From: Methylobacter psychrophilus
GTDB lineage: Bacteria > Pseudomonadota > Gammaproteobacteria > Methylococcales > Methylomonadaceae
Direction: 5' to 3'
Length of the DNA stretch: 64,000 nucleotides
Assembly (NCBI RefSeq): GCF_025583945.1
Contig: NZ_JAOEGU010000005.1
Location: forward strand, 62,001 to 126,000
Below, one piece after another: positions 25,949 through 35,625 of this stretch. Position 1 is the first letter of the stretch. Each line of letters starts with the position of its first letter. The notes under the pieces were generated by a model, which saw nothing but the letters and a program-made list of their open reading frames with translations, made no database searches and was not told the origin of the DNA. The position numbers were made by a program, and so were the translations under genes.

Positions 25949-26416
25949 ATGAAAGAAAATATTTTTGATGTCCTAATGTATTTATTTGAAAACTATATGG
26001 AAGATGAAATTGAAATCCTTCCTGATAGCGATGCAATTAGAACGGAATTACTGGAAGCAGGTTTTGAGTCCTGCGAGGTTAATAAAGCCTTTGATTGGCT
26101 TGACTCACTTAGCCTGCAGCGTGCGATAAAGCCAACTATCGCGCCTGCGTTTCGTATTTTCTGCTCTCAGGAAACAGCAAAACTTGATCTTGAATGCCGT
26201 AATCTTATTATGTTTCTTGAACAAAATGGCATTTTAAATTCGGCCAATCGGGAAATTGTTATTGATCGTGCAATGGCACTCGAAAATGAAGAAATATCCA
26301 TGGAAAAGCTGAAATGGATTGTGTTAATGATTTTGCTTAGCCAGCCTGATGAAGAAATTGCCTTTTCCAGAATGGAAGATATCGTTTATGATCTTGTCCC
26401 TAACTATTTACATTAA
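25949..26416 (+). CDS. smg: Smg family protein
   Basis: The 155-aa protein of unknown function always lies next to dprA in gammaproteobacteria. Start chosen at ATG 25949, giving KENIFDVLMYLFENYM, the typical opening. An earlier ATG at 25907 would overlap the end of dprA and add an atypical basic leader. Acidic and helical throughout, with the conserved FRIFCSQETAKLDLECRNLIMFLEQNGIL stretch and C-terminal KWIVLMILLSQPDEE. It probably has a role linked to DprA or the downstream topoisomerase, but none is established. Confidence 0.93.
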   Translation: MKENIFDVLMYLFENYMEDEIEILPDSDAIRTELLEAGFESCEVNKAFDWLDSLSLQRAIKPTIAPAFRIFCSQETAKLDLECRNLIMFLEQNGILNSANREIVIDRAMALENEEISMEKLKWIVLMILLSQPDEEIAFSRMEDIVYDLVPNYLH

Positions 26417-26517
26417 GGTAAAAAGATACAAGCTTCAAGGTTAAATAATACCTGCCTTGAGTCTTAAGAACCATAAATCTTCACCTTTTGCCTTTCACCT
26501 TGAACATTGAACCTTAA

Positions 26518-28842
26518 ATGAGTAAAAATCTTGTCATTGTAGAATCTCCTGCAAAAGCAAAAACTATCGAGAAATATTTAGGCAAAGACTTTCAGGTTTT
26601 AGCCTCTTATGGACACGTCCGCGACCTTATTCCCAAAGAGGGTGCCGTTGACCCGAATAATGATTTCGCCATGAAATATGAAGTCATAGATCGCAATCAG
26701 CGTCATGTTCAGGCTATCAGCAAAGCACTTAAATCAGCAGACACCTTATATCTGGCAACCGATCCTGATAGAGAAGGGGAAGCCATTTCCTGGCATTTGC
26801 TTGAACTACTAAGAGAAAAGAAATTACTCAAAGACAAACCGGTACATCGCGTAGTCTTTCATGAAATCACTAAAAAAGCCGTCACTGAAGCGATTGCCAA
26901 TCCTGAAAAGCTGGCCATTAATCTAATCAATGCCCAACAGGCGCGTCGTGCCTTGGATTATCTGGTTGGCTTTAATTTATCACCGTTATTATGGAAAAAA
27001 ATCCGCCGCGGCCTGTCAGCCGGTCGCGTACAAAGCCCTGCCTTACGAATGATAGTTGAACGTGAACTTGAAATTGAAGCCTTCAAAAACCGTGAATACT
27101 GGACTATTGATGCGGCATTGACAGCTCATGAACAAAAGTTTAAAGCTAAACTGACCCAGTTTGATGGTCAAAAACTGACTCAATTCAGCATTACCGATGA
27201 AGCCTTGGCAGAAAAGACAAAGCAGGCACTACTAACAACAGCCGATGGACAGTTACTGGTTGCCAAACTGGAAAAGAAACAGCAAAAACGTAACCCTGCG
27301 CCGCCTTTTATAACCTCGACTTTGCAACAGGAAGCCTCACGGAAACTGGGCTTTACCACCAAACGCACCATGATAGTGGCCCAACAACTGTATGAAGGTA
27401 TCGATATAGGTGGCGAAACAGAAGGTCTGATTACCTATATGCGTACCGATTCGGTTAACTTGTCAGTAGAAGCCGTAGAGGAAATGCGCATACTGATTGC
27501 AGAAAAATACGGCGCTGATAATGTGCCTAAAGAACCCAGACTGTTCAAAACCAAATCAAAAAATGCCCAGGAAGCACATGAAGCGATACGCCCCACTTAC
27601 CCAAGACATTTACCGAGCCAGATAAAAGACCACCTCAGTATTGAACAATACAAGCTGTACGATCTAATCTGGAAGCGTACTATAGCCTGCCAAATGATTC
27701 ATGCGACTCTTAATATGGTCGCTGTTGATTTAACCTGTGGTGACGGTAAACATAGCTTTAGAGCAACAGGCTCTACTATTGCCATCCCCGGATTTATGGC
27801 AGTTTATCTTGAAGGAAAAGATGACAGCAAGGAAAGTGATGATAAGGAAAGCTTTTTACCACCACTTGAAGAAGGCAGGCCAGTCACTCTCAACGACATT
27901 ATTGCCGCTCAACATTTTACTGAGCCGCCACCACGTTATGGCGAAGCCAGCCTGGTAAAATCGCTTGAAGAACACGGTATAGGACGGCCTTCTACGTACG
28001 CGTCAATTATTTCCACCCTGCAAAACCGCGAATATGTCACTCTGGACAGTAAACGTTTTTACCCTACCGATGTAGGCAGAATCGTTAATAAGTTTTTGAC
28101 TGAACACTTTTCAAAATACGTTGATTATGATTTTACCGCTAATTTAGAAGATGAGCTTGACGCTGTTTCCCGTGGTGAAAAAGATTGGATTCCATTAATG
28201 CATGAATTCTGGAAACCTTTTCATGCAACCGTTCAGGAAAAAGATGCCAGTGTTCAGCGCAAAGATGTTACCCAGGAAGCGATTGATGAAAAATGTCCGA
28301 CCTGTGACAGTCCATTATCCATCCGCCTGGGTAGAAATGGTCGGTTTATAGGCTGTACCAATTATCCTGAATGCTCCTATACCCGTAATTTAAATGATGA
28401 TGCCGGTGCTTCCGATGAACCGGAAACAGTAGAAGGCCGAGCCTGTCCTGAATGCGAATCGCCGTTAATTTTCAAAACCGGTCGCTATGGTAAATTCATC
28501 GGTTGCAGCGCTTATCCAACTTGTCGCCATATTGAACCCTTGGAAAAGCCTGCCGATACCGGTGTCGAATGCCCGCAATGCAATAAAGGCTCGATACTTA
28601 AACGTAAGTCACGCAATGGCAAAGTATTTTATTCATGCTCGGGCTATCCAAAATGTAATTACGCACTCTGGAACATGCCGATCAATGAACCCTGCCCGCA
28701 ATGTAGCTGGCCTATTTTGACGGTAAAAGAAACCAAAAGACATGGCGTCGAAAAAGTCTGTCCACAAAAAGAATGCAGCTATGCCACTCCTTATGAAGGC
28801 GACCCTGCTGATGCCCAAGGCCCTAAAGAAACAACTGAATAA
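26518..28842 (+). CDS. topA: DNA topoisomerase I
   Basis: Relaxes negative supercoils by a type IA mechanism. The 774-aa enzyme has the N-terminal Toprim domain (LVIVESPAKAKTIEKYLG; acidic motif DPDREGEAISWH). The catalytic Tyr is in GLITYMRTDSVNLS, and the later core signature is EEHGIGRPSTYASI. The C-terminus has Topo_C zinc ribbons with repeated CPxCxxP units (CPTCDSPL, CPECESPL, CPQCNKG, CPQCSWP). Codons and length are ordinary. The 101-base gap after smg carries the CCTTTCACCTT motif also found near 6530 and 46670. Confidence 0.98.
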   Translation: MSKNLVIVESPAKAKTIEKYLGKDFQVLASYGHVRDLIPKEGAVDPNNDFAMKYEVIDRNQRHVQAISKALKSADTLYLATDPDREGEAISWHLLELLREKKLLKDKPVHRVVFHEITKKAVTEAIANPEKLAINLINAQQARRALDYLVGFNLSPLLWKKIRRGLSAGRVQSPALRMIVERELEIEAFKNREYWTIDAALTAHEQKFKAKLTQFDGQKLTQFSITDEALAEKTKQALLTTADGQLLVAKLEKKQQKRNPAPPFITSTLQQEASRKLGFTTKRTMIVAQQLYEGIDIGGETEGLITYMRTDSVNLSVEAVEEMRILIAEKYGADNVPKEPRLFKTKSKNAQEAHEAIRPTYPRHLPSQIKDHLSIEQYKLYDLIWKRTIACQMIHATLNMVAVDLTCGDGKHSFRATGSTIAIPGFMAVYLEGKDDSKESDDKESFLPPLEEGRPVTLNDIIAAQHFTEPPPRYGEASLVKSLEEHGIGRPSTYASIISTLQNREYVTLDSKRFYPTDVGRIVNKFLTEHFSKYVDYDFTANLEDELDAVSRGEKDWIPLMHEFWKPFHATVQEKDASVQRKDVTQEAIDEKCPTCDSPLSIRLGRNGRFIGCTNYPECSYTRNLNDDAGASDEPETVEGRACPECESPLIFKTGRYGKFIGCSAYPTCRHIEPLEKPADTGVECPQCNKGSILKRKSRNGKVFYSCSGYPKCNYALWNMPINEPCPQCSWPILTVKETKRHGVEKVCPQKECSYATPYEGDPADAQGPKETTE

Positions 28843-29072
28843 ATAACTTTATAAAATTTTATCCGCGAAAAATACGACAATATTTAATAGTGCTACCTGC
28901 CTTTAGATGCTTAGCCAATAGATAGATTTTGGTAACAGGGTAAGTTATTTATTTGTGCTTTTCGTGGACAAAATACTTTTTCCGGGCTCTGGCATTAATT
29001 ATTTCTGTGTTTTTCGTGCCTTATTAGTCAATCTGACTGACTTTACTGCGTATTCAAGGTTACAATGACCTT

Positions 29073-30062
29073 ATGAATACTCAACTTACACCTTTTTCAG
29101 CACTAACTCCCGATATCATTTTACTTGCTATGGATAGTGTGGGCTTGCCTGGTGATGGGCGATTGCTTGCACTTAACAGCTATGAAAACCGCGTTTATCA
29201 GGTTGGCAGAGAGAATGCCCCGATGGTTGTCACCAAGTTTTATAGGCCCAACCGCTGGACAACCGCTGCGATCGTTGAAGAACACGCATTTATTCAGGAA
29301 TTGGCAGAAAATGAAATACCCGTAGTCCCTCCCTTACTATTCAACGACAATCAGACGCTCAATGAAATCGAGGGCTTTCGGTTTTCTGTATTTCCCAAAC
29401 AAGGCGGACGCGTACCAGAAATTGAAGGTCGTGAAAAACTGGAATGGATGGGGCGTTTTATTGGCCGTATTCATGCCATTGGCGCGTTAAAACCTTTTAA
29501 AGAACGCCCAGCGCTAAATATTACCAATTTTGGCGACGAACCTAGCGCTTACCTGCTAACTCATAATTTTATTCCAGCAGATCTGCTGAATGCTTATAGT
29601 AGCGTTAACGCTTATGCACTGGACTCGGTAAGACGATGTTTTGAACGCGCCGGCAAGGTAAAAAGCCTAAGACTGCATGGTGACTGCTATCCAGGCAATA
29701 TTTTATGGACCGATGACGGGCCTCATTTCGTTGATTTTGATGATTGCCGAATGGGACCTGCGATACAGGATTTATGGATGTTGCTTTCAGGTGACCGTGA
29801 CGAGATGACTTTGCAACTCAACCATCTACTGACTGGCTATCAGACATTTTACGATTTCAATACCAACGAATTACATCTACTGGAAGCCCTGCGAACTTTA
29901 CGTTTGATCCATTATTCTGCCTGGATTGCAAAACGCTGGGATGATCCTGCATTTCCTATGGCCTTCCCGTGGTTTAATACTCCACGTTACTGGCAGGATC
30001 GTATCATTGAACTACGCGAACAGATTGCATTAATGGATGAGGAACCACTCAGGTCAAGTTGA
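29073..30062 (+). CDS. srkA: Stress response kinase A (YihE/RdoA family)
   Basis: Ser/Thr protein kinase of the choline-kinase fold, linked in E. coli to envelope stress and survival under MazF-type toxicity. The 329-aa protein has the nucleotide-binding opening (LALNSYENRVYQVG), the catalytic Brenner motif LHGDCYPGNILW, and the metal-binding HFVDFDDCRMGPAIQDLWML. It stands alone, between topA and an inserted antitoxin gene. The 230-base upstream gap contains AT-rich sequence and no ORF I can support. Confidence 0.93.
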   Translation: MNTQLTPFSALTPDIILLAMDSVGLPGDGRLLALNSYENRVYQVGRENAPMVVTKFYRPNRWTTAAIVEEHAFIQELAENEIPVVPPLLFNDNQTLNEIEGFRFSVFPKQGGRVPEIEGREKLEWMGRFIGRIHAIGALKPFKERPALNITNFGDEPSAYLLTHNFIPADLLNAYSSVNAYALDSVRRCFERAGKVKSLRLHGDCYPGNILWTDDGPHFVDFDDCRMGPAIQDLWMLLSGDRDEMTLQLNHLLTGYQTFYDFNTNELHLLEALRTLRLIHYSAWIAKRWDDPAFPMAFPWFNTPRYWQDRIIELREQIALMDEEPLRSS

Positions 30063-30072
30063 AATAATTTTT

Positions 30073-30091
30073 TCACCACGAAGACACGAAG
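30073..30091 (+). repeat. 19-bp inverted repeat, left copy (flanks mqsA)
   Basis: TCACCACGAAGACACGAAG. Its exact reverse complement lies at 30664-30682, with the mqsA gene between. A related but shorter form opens the palindrome at 63750. This looks like a dispersed intergenic repeat family. Confidence 0.8.
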
Positions 30092-30120
30092 AAAGTGCTT
30101 CTAAAACTGTTTAAGTGACG

Positions 30121-30522
30121 TCAGGCTGCCCTAACTTCGTTCAGTAGATCAGGGTGACGGTCAAGTACCTTGAGTAGCTTCACCAGCGCCAATGAAGGTT
30201 TAGTCTTACCCGTTTCGTAACGCGAGAACGCATTAATGCCACCACCAAAAATTTCGGATGCCTCACGCTGATCAAGTGCGAGCTTTTTACGGACACTGGC
30301 AATAAAGTCAGGATCGACAATCGATGCATTCACCTGTTTATTAAATTCCAACATACAGCTCATCGTACGCCGCGATTCAACCACATTCAATATGGATTCA
30401 TCGCAGGCCGGGCAGAAATCGCCGGTTACTGCTGGGATAACGGTTGATTCACCTTTGTAGGTATATGGCATGTCACGGGTGTCATGCACTAATTCCACCG
30501 CTGCACAAGATGGACATTTCAT
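30121..30522 (-). CDS. mqsA: MqsA-type antitoxin, no partner toxin
   Basis: MqsA neutralises the RNase MqsR and represses its own promoter. The N-terminal zinc finger has CPSC and CPAC pairs. The C-terminal HTH holds the family signature SVRKKLALDQREASEIFGGGINAFSRYETGKTKPSLALVKLL. Start chosen at the second ATG (30522): AAGGAG lies eight bases before it, but only two bases before the first ATG at 30528. That gives 133 aa, like E. coli MqsA (131). In E. coli mqsR lies immediately upstream; here only 176 non-coding bases precede it, so the toxin is missing. It sits between 19-bp inverted repeats. Confidence 0.92.
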   Translation of the reverse strand: MKCPSCAAVELVHDTRDMPYTYKGESTVIPAVTGDFCPACDESILNVVESRRTMSCMLEFNKQVNASIVDPDFIASVRKKLALDQREASEIFGGGINAFSRYETGKTKPSLALVKLLKVLDRHPDLLNEVRAA

Positions 30523-30582
30523 AATCATAACTCCTTAAAAGACACGAGCTTGATATCGTTTCAATTTTAACTACCGTAATAT

Positions 30583-30607
30583 CGGGCAACGATAAAGCCG
30601 TTACCCG
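30583..30607 (-). promoter_or_regulatory. Inverted repeat upstream of mqsA, candidate operator
   Basis: CGGGCAACG (30583-30591) and CGTTACCCG (30599-30607) pair at 8 of 9 positions with a 7-base spacer, 61-85 bases upstream of the mqsA start. An HTH antitoxin that autoregulates would need such a site. It does not resemble the E. coli AACCT-type MqsA box. Confidence 0.45.
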
Positions 30608-30663
30608 AACTACATGAATTAAAACAATACGTTATTCACCACGAAGGAAAAAAACTTCGTGTC

Positions 30664-30682
30664 CTTCGTGTCTTCGTGGTGA
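30664..30682 (-). repeat. 19-bp inverted repeat, right copy (flanks mqsA)
   Basis: Reverse complement of 30073-30091. Together with TTCACCACGAAGG at 30635-30647 it also forms a local hairpin that ends 17 bases before the rnhB stop and could help end rnhB transcription. Confidence 0.8.
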
Positions 30683-30698
30683 TAAGCTTTTAATTGGA

Positions 30699-31310
30699 TT
30701 AACCAACTAACTTTTGCTGAAGTATCATGGTTCTTACAGGATTAAATGTTTTCCTGTGTATGGATAAAAAACCAAATTGCTCAAGCTCTTTTAAGTGCTG
30801 CTTGGTACCGTAGCCTTTATGCAGGTGAAACGAATAATCAGGATATTTTTTGTAATAGTCAACCATGATTTTATCACGCTCAACTTTTGCCAGGATAGAA
30901 GCGGCACTGATTGCCTTGACTTTACTATCACCTTTAATGATCGCTTGGGCAGGAATAAGTAACTTGGGGAGGCAGTTACCGTCGACTAAAACTTGATCAG
31001 GCACAATTGACAGGCCATTTACCGCTCGCTGCATGGCAAGCAGGGTTGCCTGTAGAATGTTTAGCTCATCAATCTCTTCAACACTGGCTATTGCCACCGA
31101 CCAACTTAAAGCATCTGTCTTAATAATCTCAAAAAGACTGTCGCGTTTTCGCTCACTGAGTACTTTGGAGTCAGCCAAGCCATCAATGTACTTTAGCGGA
31201 TCAAGAATAACGGCTGCTGCGACTACGGGACCCGCAAGCGGTCCACGACCGGCCTCATCGACACCGGCAACCAGAAAACCGGGGGGTATTTGAATCAAGT
31301 CGTCATCCAT
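30699..31310 (-). CDS. rnhB: Ribonuclease HII
   Basis: Cleaves RNA in RNA-DNA hybrids, including single ribonucleotides. The 203-aa enzyme begins with the family motif [22 protein letters not shown], whose Asp and Glu are metal ligands. It also has [30 protein letters not shown] and [15 protein letters not shown]. It is the last gene of the bamA-skp-fabZ-lpxA-rnhB leftward cluster. In E. coli lpxB lies between lpxA and rnhB; here it is absent. Confidence 0.97.
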   Translation of the reverse strand: MDDDLIQIPPGFLVAGVDEAGRGPLAGPVVAAAVILDPLKYIDGLADSKVLSERKRDSLFEIIKTDALSWSVAIASVEEIDELNILQATLLAMQRAVNGLSIVPDQVLVDGNCLPKLLIPAQAIIKGDSKVKAISAASILAKVERDKIMVDYYKKYPDYSFHLHKGYGTKQHLKELEQFGFLSIHRKTFNPVRTMILQQKLVG

Positions 31311-31348
31311 AGCAACAATGTCACGTAAATTAGATTTACCAGTAAAAC

Positions 31349-32119
31349 CTAGCGTAATATTCCTCTATGTACATTACGCAAAAAATTAATCATATCAGCT
31401 AATTGCTTACTGTCACTAGCCAACTCTTCCATTTTCTCTATGGCATCTTCCAAGCGTAAATTCATTTTATAGATTATTTTATAAGCATTTCTAATTAATC
31501 TGATATCTTCAGCGGATACGTTATTGCGCTCCATACCTACTGAATTTATACCATGTGGCCGGGTAGGTTTGCCACCAACCATAACAAAAGGCGGAATATC
31601 CTGGGTGATAGCACTACCCATAGCCGCAAAGCTGTATTGCCCTATTTGGGTGAACTGATGCACCAAGGTAAATCCGCCCAGGATGGCATGATCGTTTAAA
31701 TGCACATGCCCGGCTAATGATGCGCCATTAGCCATGATAACATTATCACCAATAATACAATCATGAGCGACATGGGTGTAAGCCATAAACAGATTATCAC
31801 TGCCTATTTTGGTAACACCATTATCTTGCTGGGTTCCTCTGTGCATGGAAGTAAATTCTCGAATAGTGTTTCTGTCACCAATTTCAAGCCGGGTAATCTC
31901 AGACGCATATTTTTTGTCTTGTGGATCTTCACCGATTGATGTGAATTGATAGATACGGTTATCCTTCCCAATGGAAGTAGGTCCTTTAATAACAACATGG
32001 GGACCGATGACCGTACCAGCATCAATTTTTACCTCCGCACCGATGACAGAAAAAGCGCCAACGGATACATCATCGGCCAATTCAGCATGACTATCAATTA
32101 TGGCTGTTGGATCAATCAA
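31349..32119 (-). CDS. lpxA: UDP-N-acetylglucosamine acyltransferase
   Basis: First committed step of lipid A synthesis, acylating UDP-GlcNAc from acyl-ACP. Left-handed beta-helix hexapeptide repeats run through most of the protein ([26 protein letters not shown] onward). The catalytic His segment is [15 protein letters not shown], and the helical C-terminus is complete. I choose TTG 32119, which gives the standard IDPTAI opening and 256 aa, two bases after the fabZ stop. An ATG at 32143 would add eight non-conserved residues inside fabZ. Confidence 0.95.
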   Translation of the reverse strand: MIDPTAIIDSHAELADDVSVGAFSVIGAEVKIDAGTVIGPHVVIKGPTSIGKDNRIYQFTSIGEDPQDKKYASEITRLEIGDRNTIREFTSMHRGTQQDNGVTKIGSDNLFMAYTHVAHDCIIGDNVIMANGASLAGHVHLNDHAILGGFTLVHQFTQIGQYSFAAMGSAITQDIPPFVMVGGKPTRPHGINSVGMERNNVSAEDIRLIRNAYKIIYKMNLRLEDAIEKMEELASDSKQLADMINFLRNVHRGILR

Positions 32120-32121
32120 AA

Positions 32122-32565
32122 TTATTCTACCACCGCGGCACATCTAATCTCGGCACTTGCGACAAATTCGCCGTCAACTTCCGCACGGCATTCAAATGCC
32201 CAGATATTACGCCTGCTTTTAACAAATTTGGCTTCCAACATTAATTGATCTCCGGGTACAACCGGCCTTTTAAACTTGGCTTTATCAATACCCACCAAAT
32301 AATAGATCATACCTTTCAATTCAGCCCCGGCGGTTTCTGAAGCTAACAGCCCCGTCGTTTGAGCCAAAGCCTCCAAAATCAAAACACCCGGCATAATGGG
32401 TTTTTGTGGAAAATGACCCTGAAAAAAGGGTTCGTTATAAGTGACATTTTTCACTCCTAACAGCCTGATACCAGGCTCACACTCAATCACTTTGTCAACC
32501 AATAGAAAAGGGTATCGATGTGGCAAGAATGCTTGTATTTGTAAAATATCTAACTTGATAGACAT
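32122..32565 (-). CDS. fabZ: 3-hydroxyacyl-ACP dehydratase FabZ
   Basis: Dehydrates beta-hydroxyacyl-ACP in fatty-acid elongation and balances lipid A with phospholipid synthesis. The 147-aa hot-dog-fold enzyme shows the catalytic His in [13 protein letters not shown] and the catalytic Glu in [14 protein letters not shown], with [13 protein letters not shown] between. Neighbours lpxA and skp are in the usual order. lpxD, normally between skp and fabZ, is missing from this locus. Confidence 0.98.
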   Translation of the reverse strand: MSIKLDILQIQAFLPHRYPFLLVDKVIECEPGIRLLGVKNVTYNEPFFQGHFPQKPIMPGVLILEALAQTTGLLASETAGAELKGMIYYLVGIDKAKFKRPVVPGDQLMLEAKFVKSRRNIWAFECRAEVDGEFVASAEIRCAAVVE

Positions 32566-32621
32566 GATGTAGAGTGCTTTATAAAAGAGGTTAGTAGTGT
32601 ACTTGAATAGTAGTAAATCAT

Positions 32622-33122
32622 TTACTCAGGCATTGTTGACAGTTTTTTCTGAACTTGGGCAGTAATATCAAACTGGTCTTTAGCGTAAATAACACCATCA
32701 GTCAGCAGTAAATCATATTCATCATCTTTAGCTATGTTTCGAACGGCTTCAACGATACGACGTTGCAATTTACCCAATTCTTCATTACGGCTGGCATTAA
32801 AATCTTCGCTAAATTCCTGCTGAGATCTTTTTGCATCCCTTTTCTTATTGATAATGTCTTTTTCAAGATTACTTTTCTCGGAATCACTCATCACTGAAGC
32901 ATCCTTGGCCAGTTTTTCTTCCATACCCTGAATTTCTTTTTGTTGAGCAACCAGTTGCTTGTCTCTAGGTGAAAATTTTTGTTCCAAACGTTTTTTAGCT
33001 TTTTCAGCTTGAGGCGCTTTTTCAAGAACAGCAGGTATATTGACAAAACCAATTTTTAAATCTGCAAAACTGGCATTTGCAAAAAACATCAGCCCTAAAA
33101 ATAAAGAAATTTTTGTTTTCAT
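32622..33122 (-). CDS. skp: Periplasmic chaperone Skp/OmpH
   Basis: Holds unfolded outer-membrane proteins in the periplasm on their way to the BAM complex. It has a signal peptide ([20 protein letters not shown]). A long charged coiled-coil follows (about residues 35-115, rich in Lys, Glu and Gln), then the C-terminal strand [24 protein letters not shown]. The length of 166 aa is normal. It lies about 100 bases downstream of bamA, in the same direction. Confidence 0.93.
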   Translation of the reverse strand: MKTKISLFLGLMFFANASFADLKIGFVNIPAVLEKAPQAEKAKKRLEQKFSPRDKQLVAQQKEIQGMEEKLAKDASVMSDSEKSNLEKDIINKKRDAKRSQQEFSEDFNASRNEELGKLQRRIVEAVRNIAKDDEYDLLLTDGVIYAKDQFDITAQVQKKLSTMPE

Positions 33123-33219
33123 TGTTAAATCGATCTCCGGTTAGTATTAAAGTAAAGTATGAATAAAAATAATATTTTGTAAATTATAGGGGATAAGCCT
33201 GTTAAACCAAAACAACTTA

Positions 33220-35547
33220 TCAGAAATTCTGACCAAAATTGAATTGGAAGAACTGTGTTTGATCATTTGCAGTGATATCATTAGCCGGTGAACCAGGAGC
33301 AGCATTATTATAAGTATAAGTTCCTTTATTCAAGGGATATGCCGCACTCACCGATAACGCACCGAATGGCGATAACCACTCACCTGAAATACCTGCAGAA
33401 TATTTCAGGTTATTGATGCTAAAACTATCATTTAATGAACCCGCATCAAAAAATGTTCCCAATCTGATCGACTTGGTTTCCGCCATAAAAGGTACCGGAA
33501 AAAACAACTCGGCATTAGCCATTATTTTAGTCGTACCACCGAGCGGGTAACCATTGGAATCCCTGGGGCCCAGCGTATTATTTTTAAAGCCACGTATTGA
33601 TCCGGTACCGCCGGCGAAATAATTTTCAAAGAAAGGTAATGCGTTGGTATTTCCATAACCTCCACCATAGCCGACTTCTCCATTCAACTTGAAGGTAAAA
33701 TCTTTGGCTAATGGAAAATAATGTTGATGCCGATAACCTATTTTATAATATTCCAGATCACTACCAGGAACAGTTATTAAGCCGGATAATCTTTGCTGCC
33801 CGCCTTTATTGGGAAACAAAGCCCTGTTAAGGGTATCGTGAGACCAACTCACAGACTGACCAAGGGTAAAAAACTTGTCACCCTGCTCAGCAATAAAGCT
33901 TTTAATTTCATTGGAAGAGTAATAAGTGGTTCCTAAGGTAGTGTGCTTTACATCAGTATCAAAGCGTAACTGATCGAATTCATTCAAGGGAATACCAAAA
34001 TTAATACCGGCATTGGCAATATTGGTATTGTAATTGGCAATATTGATGGCTCCGGCATTTCGCTTGGTATAACCCAGATTATAACCCTGACTAACGCCAT
34101 CCGTTGTAAAGTAAGGATTAAAAAAACCAAACTGATAACTGGTCAAATAAGAGCTGTTATTAAACGCTATGTTGACCCGTTTACCCGAACCAAAGATATT
34201 ATCCTGAGCAATATTGGCATTTAATACTATCCCTTGAACCTGGGAAAAGCCGACACCCGCCGACAAATTGCCTGAAGCCTTCTCCACTACCTTGTAATTA
34301 ACATCAATCTGATCGGAAGTACCCACAACCGGTGGCGTTTCTACATTGACTGTTTCAAAATAACCCAACCGTTCAAGACGTGTTTTCGAGCGTTCAATTT
34401 TAGAACTCGATGCCCAACTGGCTTCCATTTGACGCATTTCGCGACGCAGTACTTCATCACGGGTTTTAGTATTACCACTCATATTAATACGGTGGACATA
34501 AACACGCTTTCCAGGATCAACAAAAAAGGTCATATCCACTGTTTTTTGGCTTTCGTTAATTTCAGGCACCATATTAACGTTGGCAAAAGCATAACCCTCA
34601 TCCCCCAAACGATCTTGGATGGCCTTTGAGGTTTCAGTTGCACTTTTTCTGGAGAATATCTCGGTTGGCCCGATACTAACCAGTTTAATTAATTCATCAG
34701 GTGCTACCACCAAATTACCGGCCAATTTTACTTTGGACAGTTTGTAAACATCACCTTCTTTGATATTAATAGTGACGTATATATCTTTTTTATCCGGCGT
34801 AATAGCTACCTGAGTAGATTCAACGGCAAAATTAACATAACCACGATCCAGATAATAAGACCGAAGAGTTTCTAAATCGCCAGCCAACTTTTGTTTGGAA
34901 TACTGATCGTCCTTCGTGTAAAAGGATAATAAATTGGACGTGCTTAATTCAAATTTCCCTATCAGGGTTTTATCATCAAAAGCATTATTACCAACCACAT
35001 TAATCTGCTTGATTTTGGTAACCCTACCCTCAGAAATTTTAATATGGATACCAACACGATTCCTTGTCAAATTCGACACGTCTGTTTTAATTTTTAAGCC
35101 ATATTTACCATGACTCAAATATTGGCGTGTTAATTCCTGCTCCACCTTATCAAGAACTTGCCGGTCAAATATTTTACCTTCAGCCAAACCAATTTTATCC
35201 AAGGCCTTGGTCAGGTCATCTTTACTCAGATCTTTATTACCTTCAAAAATTATTTTTGCTATTGATGGACGCTCCACCACCTTGACAATTAACGTTGAAC
35301 CTTCTCTTTCCAACGTTACATCTTTAAAAAAACCTGTTTTAAACAAGGCCTTAATGGCTGGTGAAACATTATCCAAAGAAAACCTTTCACCGACATTAAC
35401 GGGAAGATAGTTGTAAACAGTACCTAAAGAGATGCGCTGCAGACCTTTGACCTGAATATCCTTAACAACGAATTCTTCATCACCTTTAACCCCCTGCGAC
35501 ACAAGCAGACCCAACAATAATAAGCGAGAAAAAGTATTTGATTTCAT
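33220..35547 (-). CDS. bamA: Outer-membrane protein assembly factor BamA
   Basis: Central beta-barrel of the BAM complex that inserts outer-membrane proteins. The 775-aa precursor has a signal peptide ([14 protein letters not shown]). Five POTRA domains follow (about residues 24-420; the first starts [23 protein letters not shown]). The Omp85 barrel comes next, with the VRGF-type motif as GTGSIRGF (about residue 650) and a C-terminal aromatic residue (FQFNFGQNF). Its lipoprotein partner bamD is also in the window at 54542. The usual upstream rseP is not here: epmA and efp lie upstream instead. Confidence 0.97.
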   Translation of the reverse strand: MKSNTFSRLLLLGLLVSQGVKGDEEFVVKDIQVKGLQRISLGTVYNYLPVNVGERFSLDNVSPAIKALFKTGFFKDVTLEREGSTLIVKVVERPSIAKIIFEGNKDLSKDDLTKALDKIGLAEGKIFDRQVLDKVEQELTRQYLSHGKYGLKIKTDVSNLTRNRVGIHIKISEGRVTKIKQINVVGNNAFDDKTLIGKFELSTSNLLSFYTKDDQYSKQKLAGDLETLRSYYLDRGYVNFAVESTQVAITPDKKDIYVTINIKEGDVYKLSKVKLAGNLVVAPDELIKLVSIGPTEIFSRKSATETSKAIQDRLGDEGYAFANVNMVPEINESQKTVDMTFFVDPGKRVYVHRINMSGNTKTRDEVLRREMRQMEASWASSSKIERSKTRLERLGYFETVNVETPPVVGTSDQIDVNYKVVEKASGNLSAGVGFSQVQGIVLNANIAQDNIFGSGKRVNIAFNNSSYLTSYQFGFFNPYFTTDGVSQGYNLGYTKRNAGAINIANYNTNIANAGINFGIPLNEFDQLRFDTDVKHTTLGTTYYSSNEIKSFIAEQGDKFFTLGQSVSWSHDTLNRALFPNKGGQQRLSGLITVPGSDLEYYKIGYRHQHYFPLAKDFTFKLNGEVGYGGGYGNTNALPFFENYFAGGTGSIRGFKNNTLGPRDSNGYPLGGTTKIMANAELFFPVPFMAETKSIRLGTFFDAGSLNDSFSINNLKYSAGISGEWLSPFGALSVSAAYPLNKGTYTYNNAAPGSPANDITANDQTQFFQFNFGQNF

Positions 35548-35625
35548 GTAGGTGGCTAAAAATAAAACATTAGGGTCAGAACGATTAAAAACGCGGCATT
35601 ATAGCACAATAAATCTTGAACAAGC

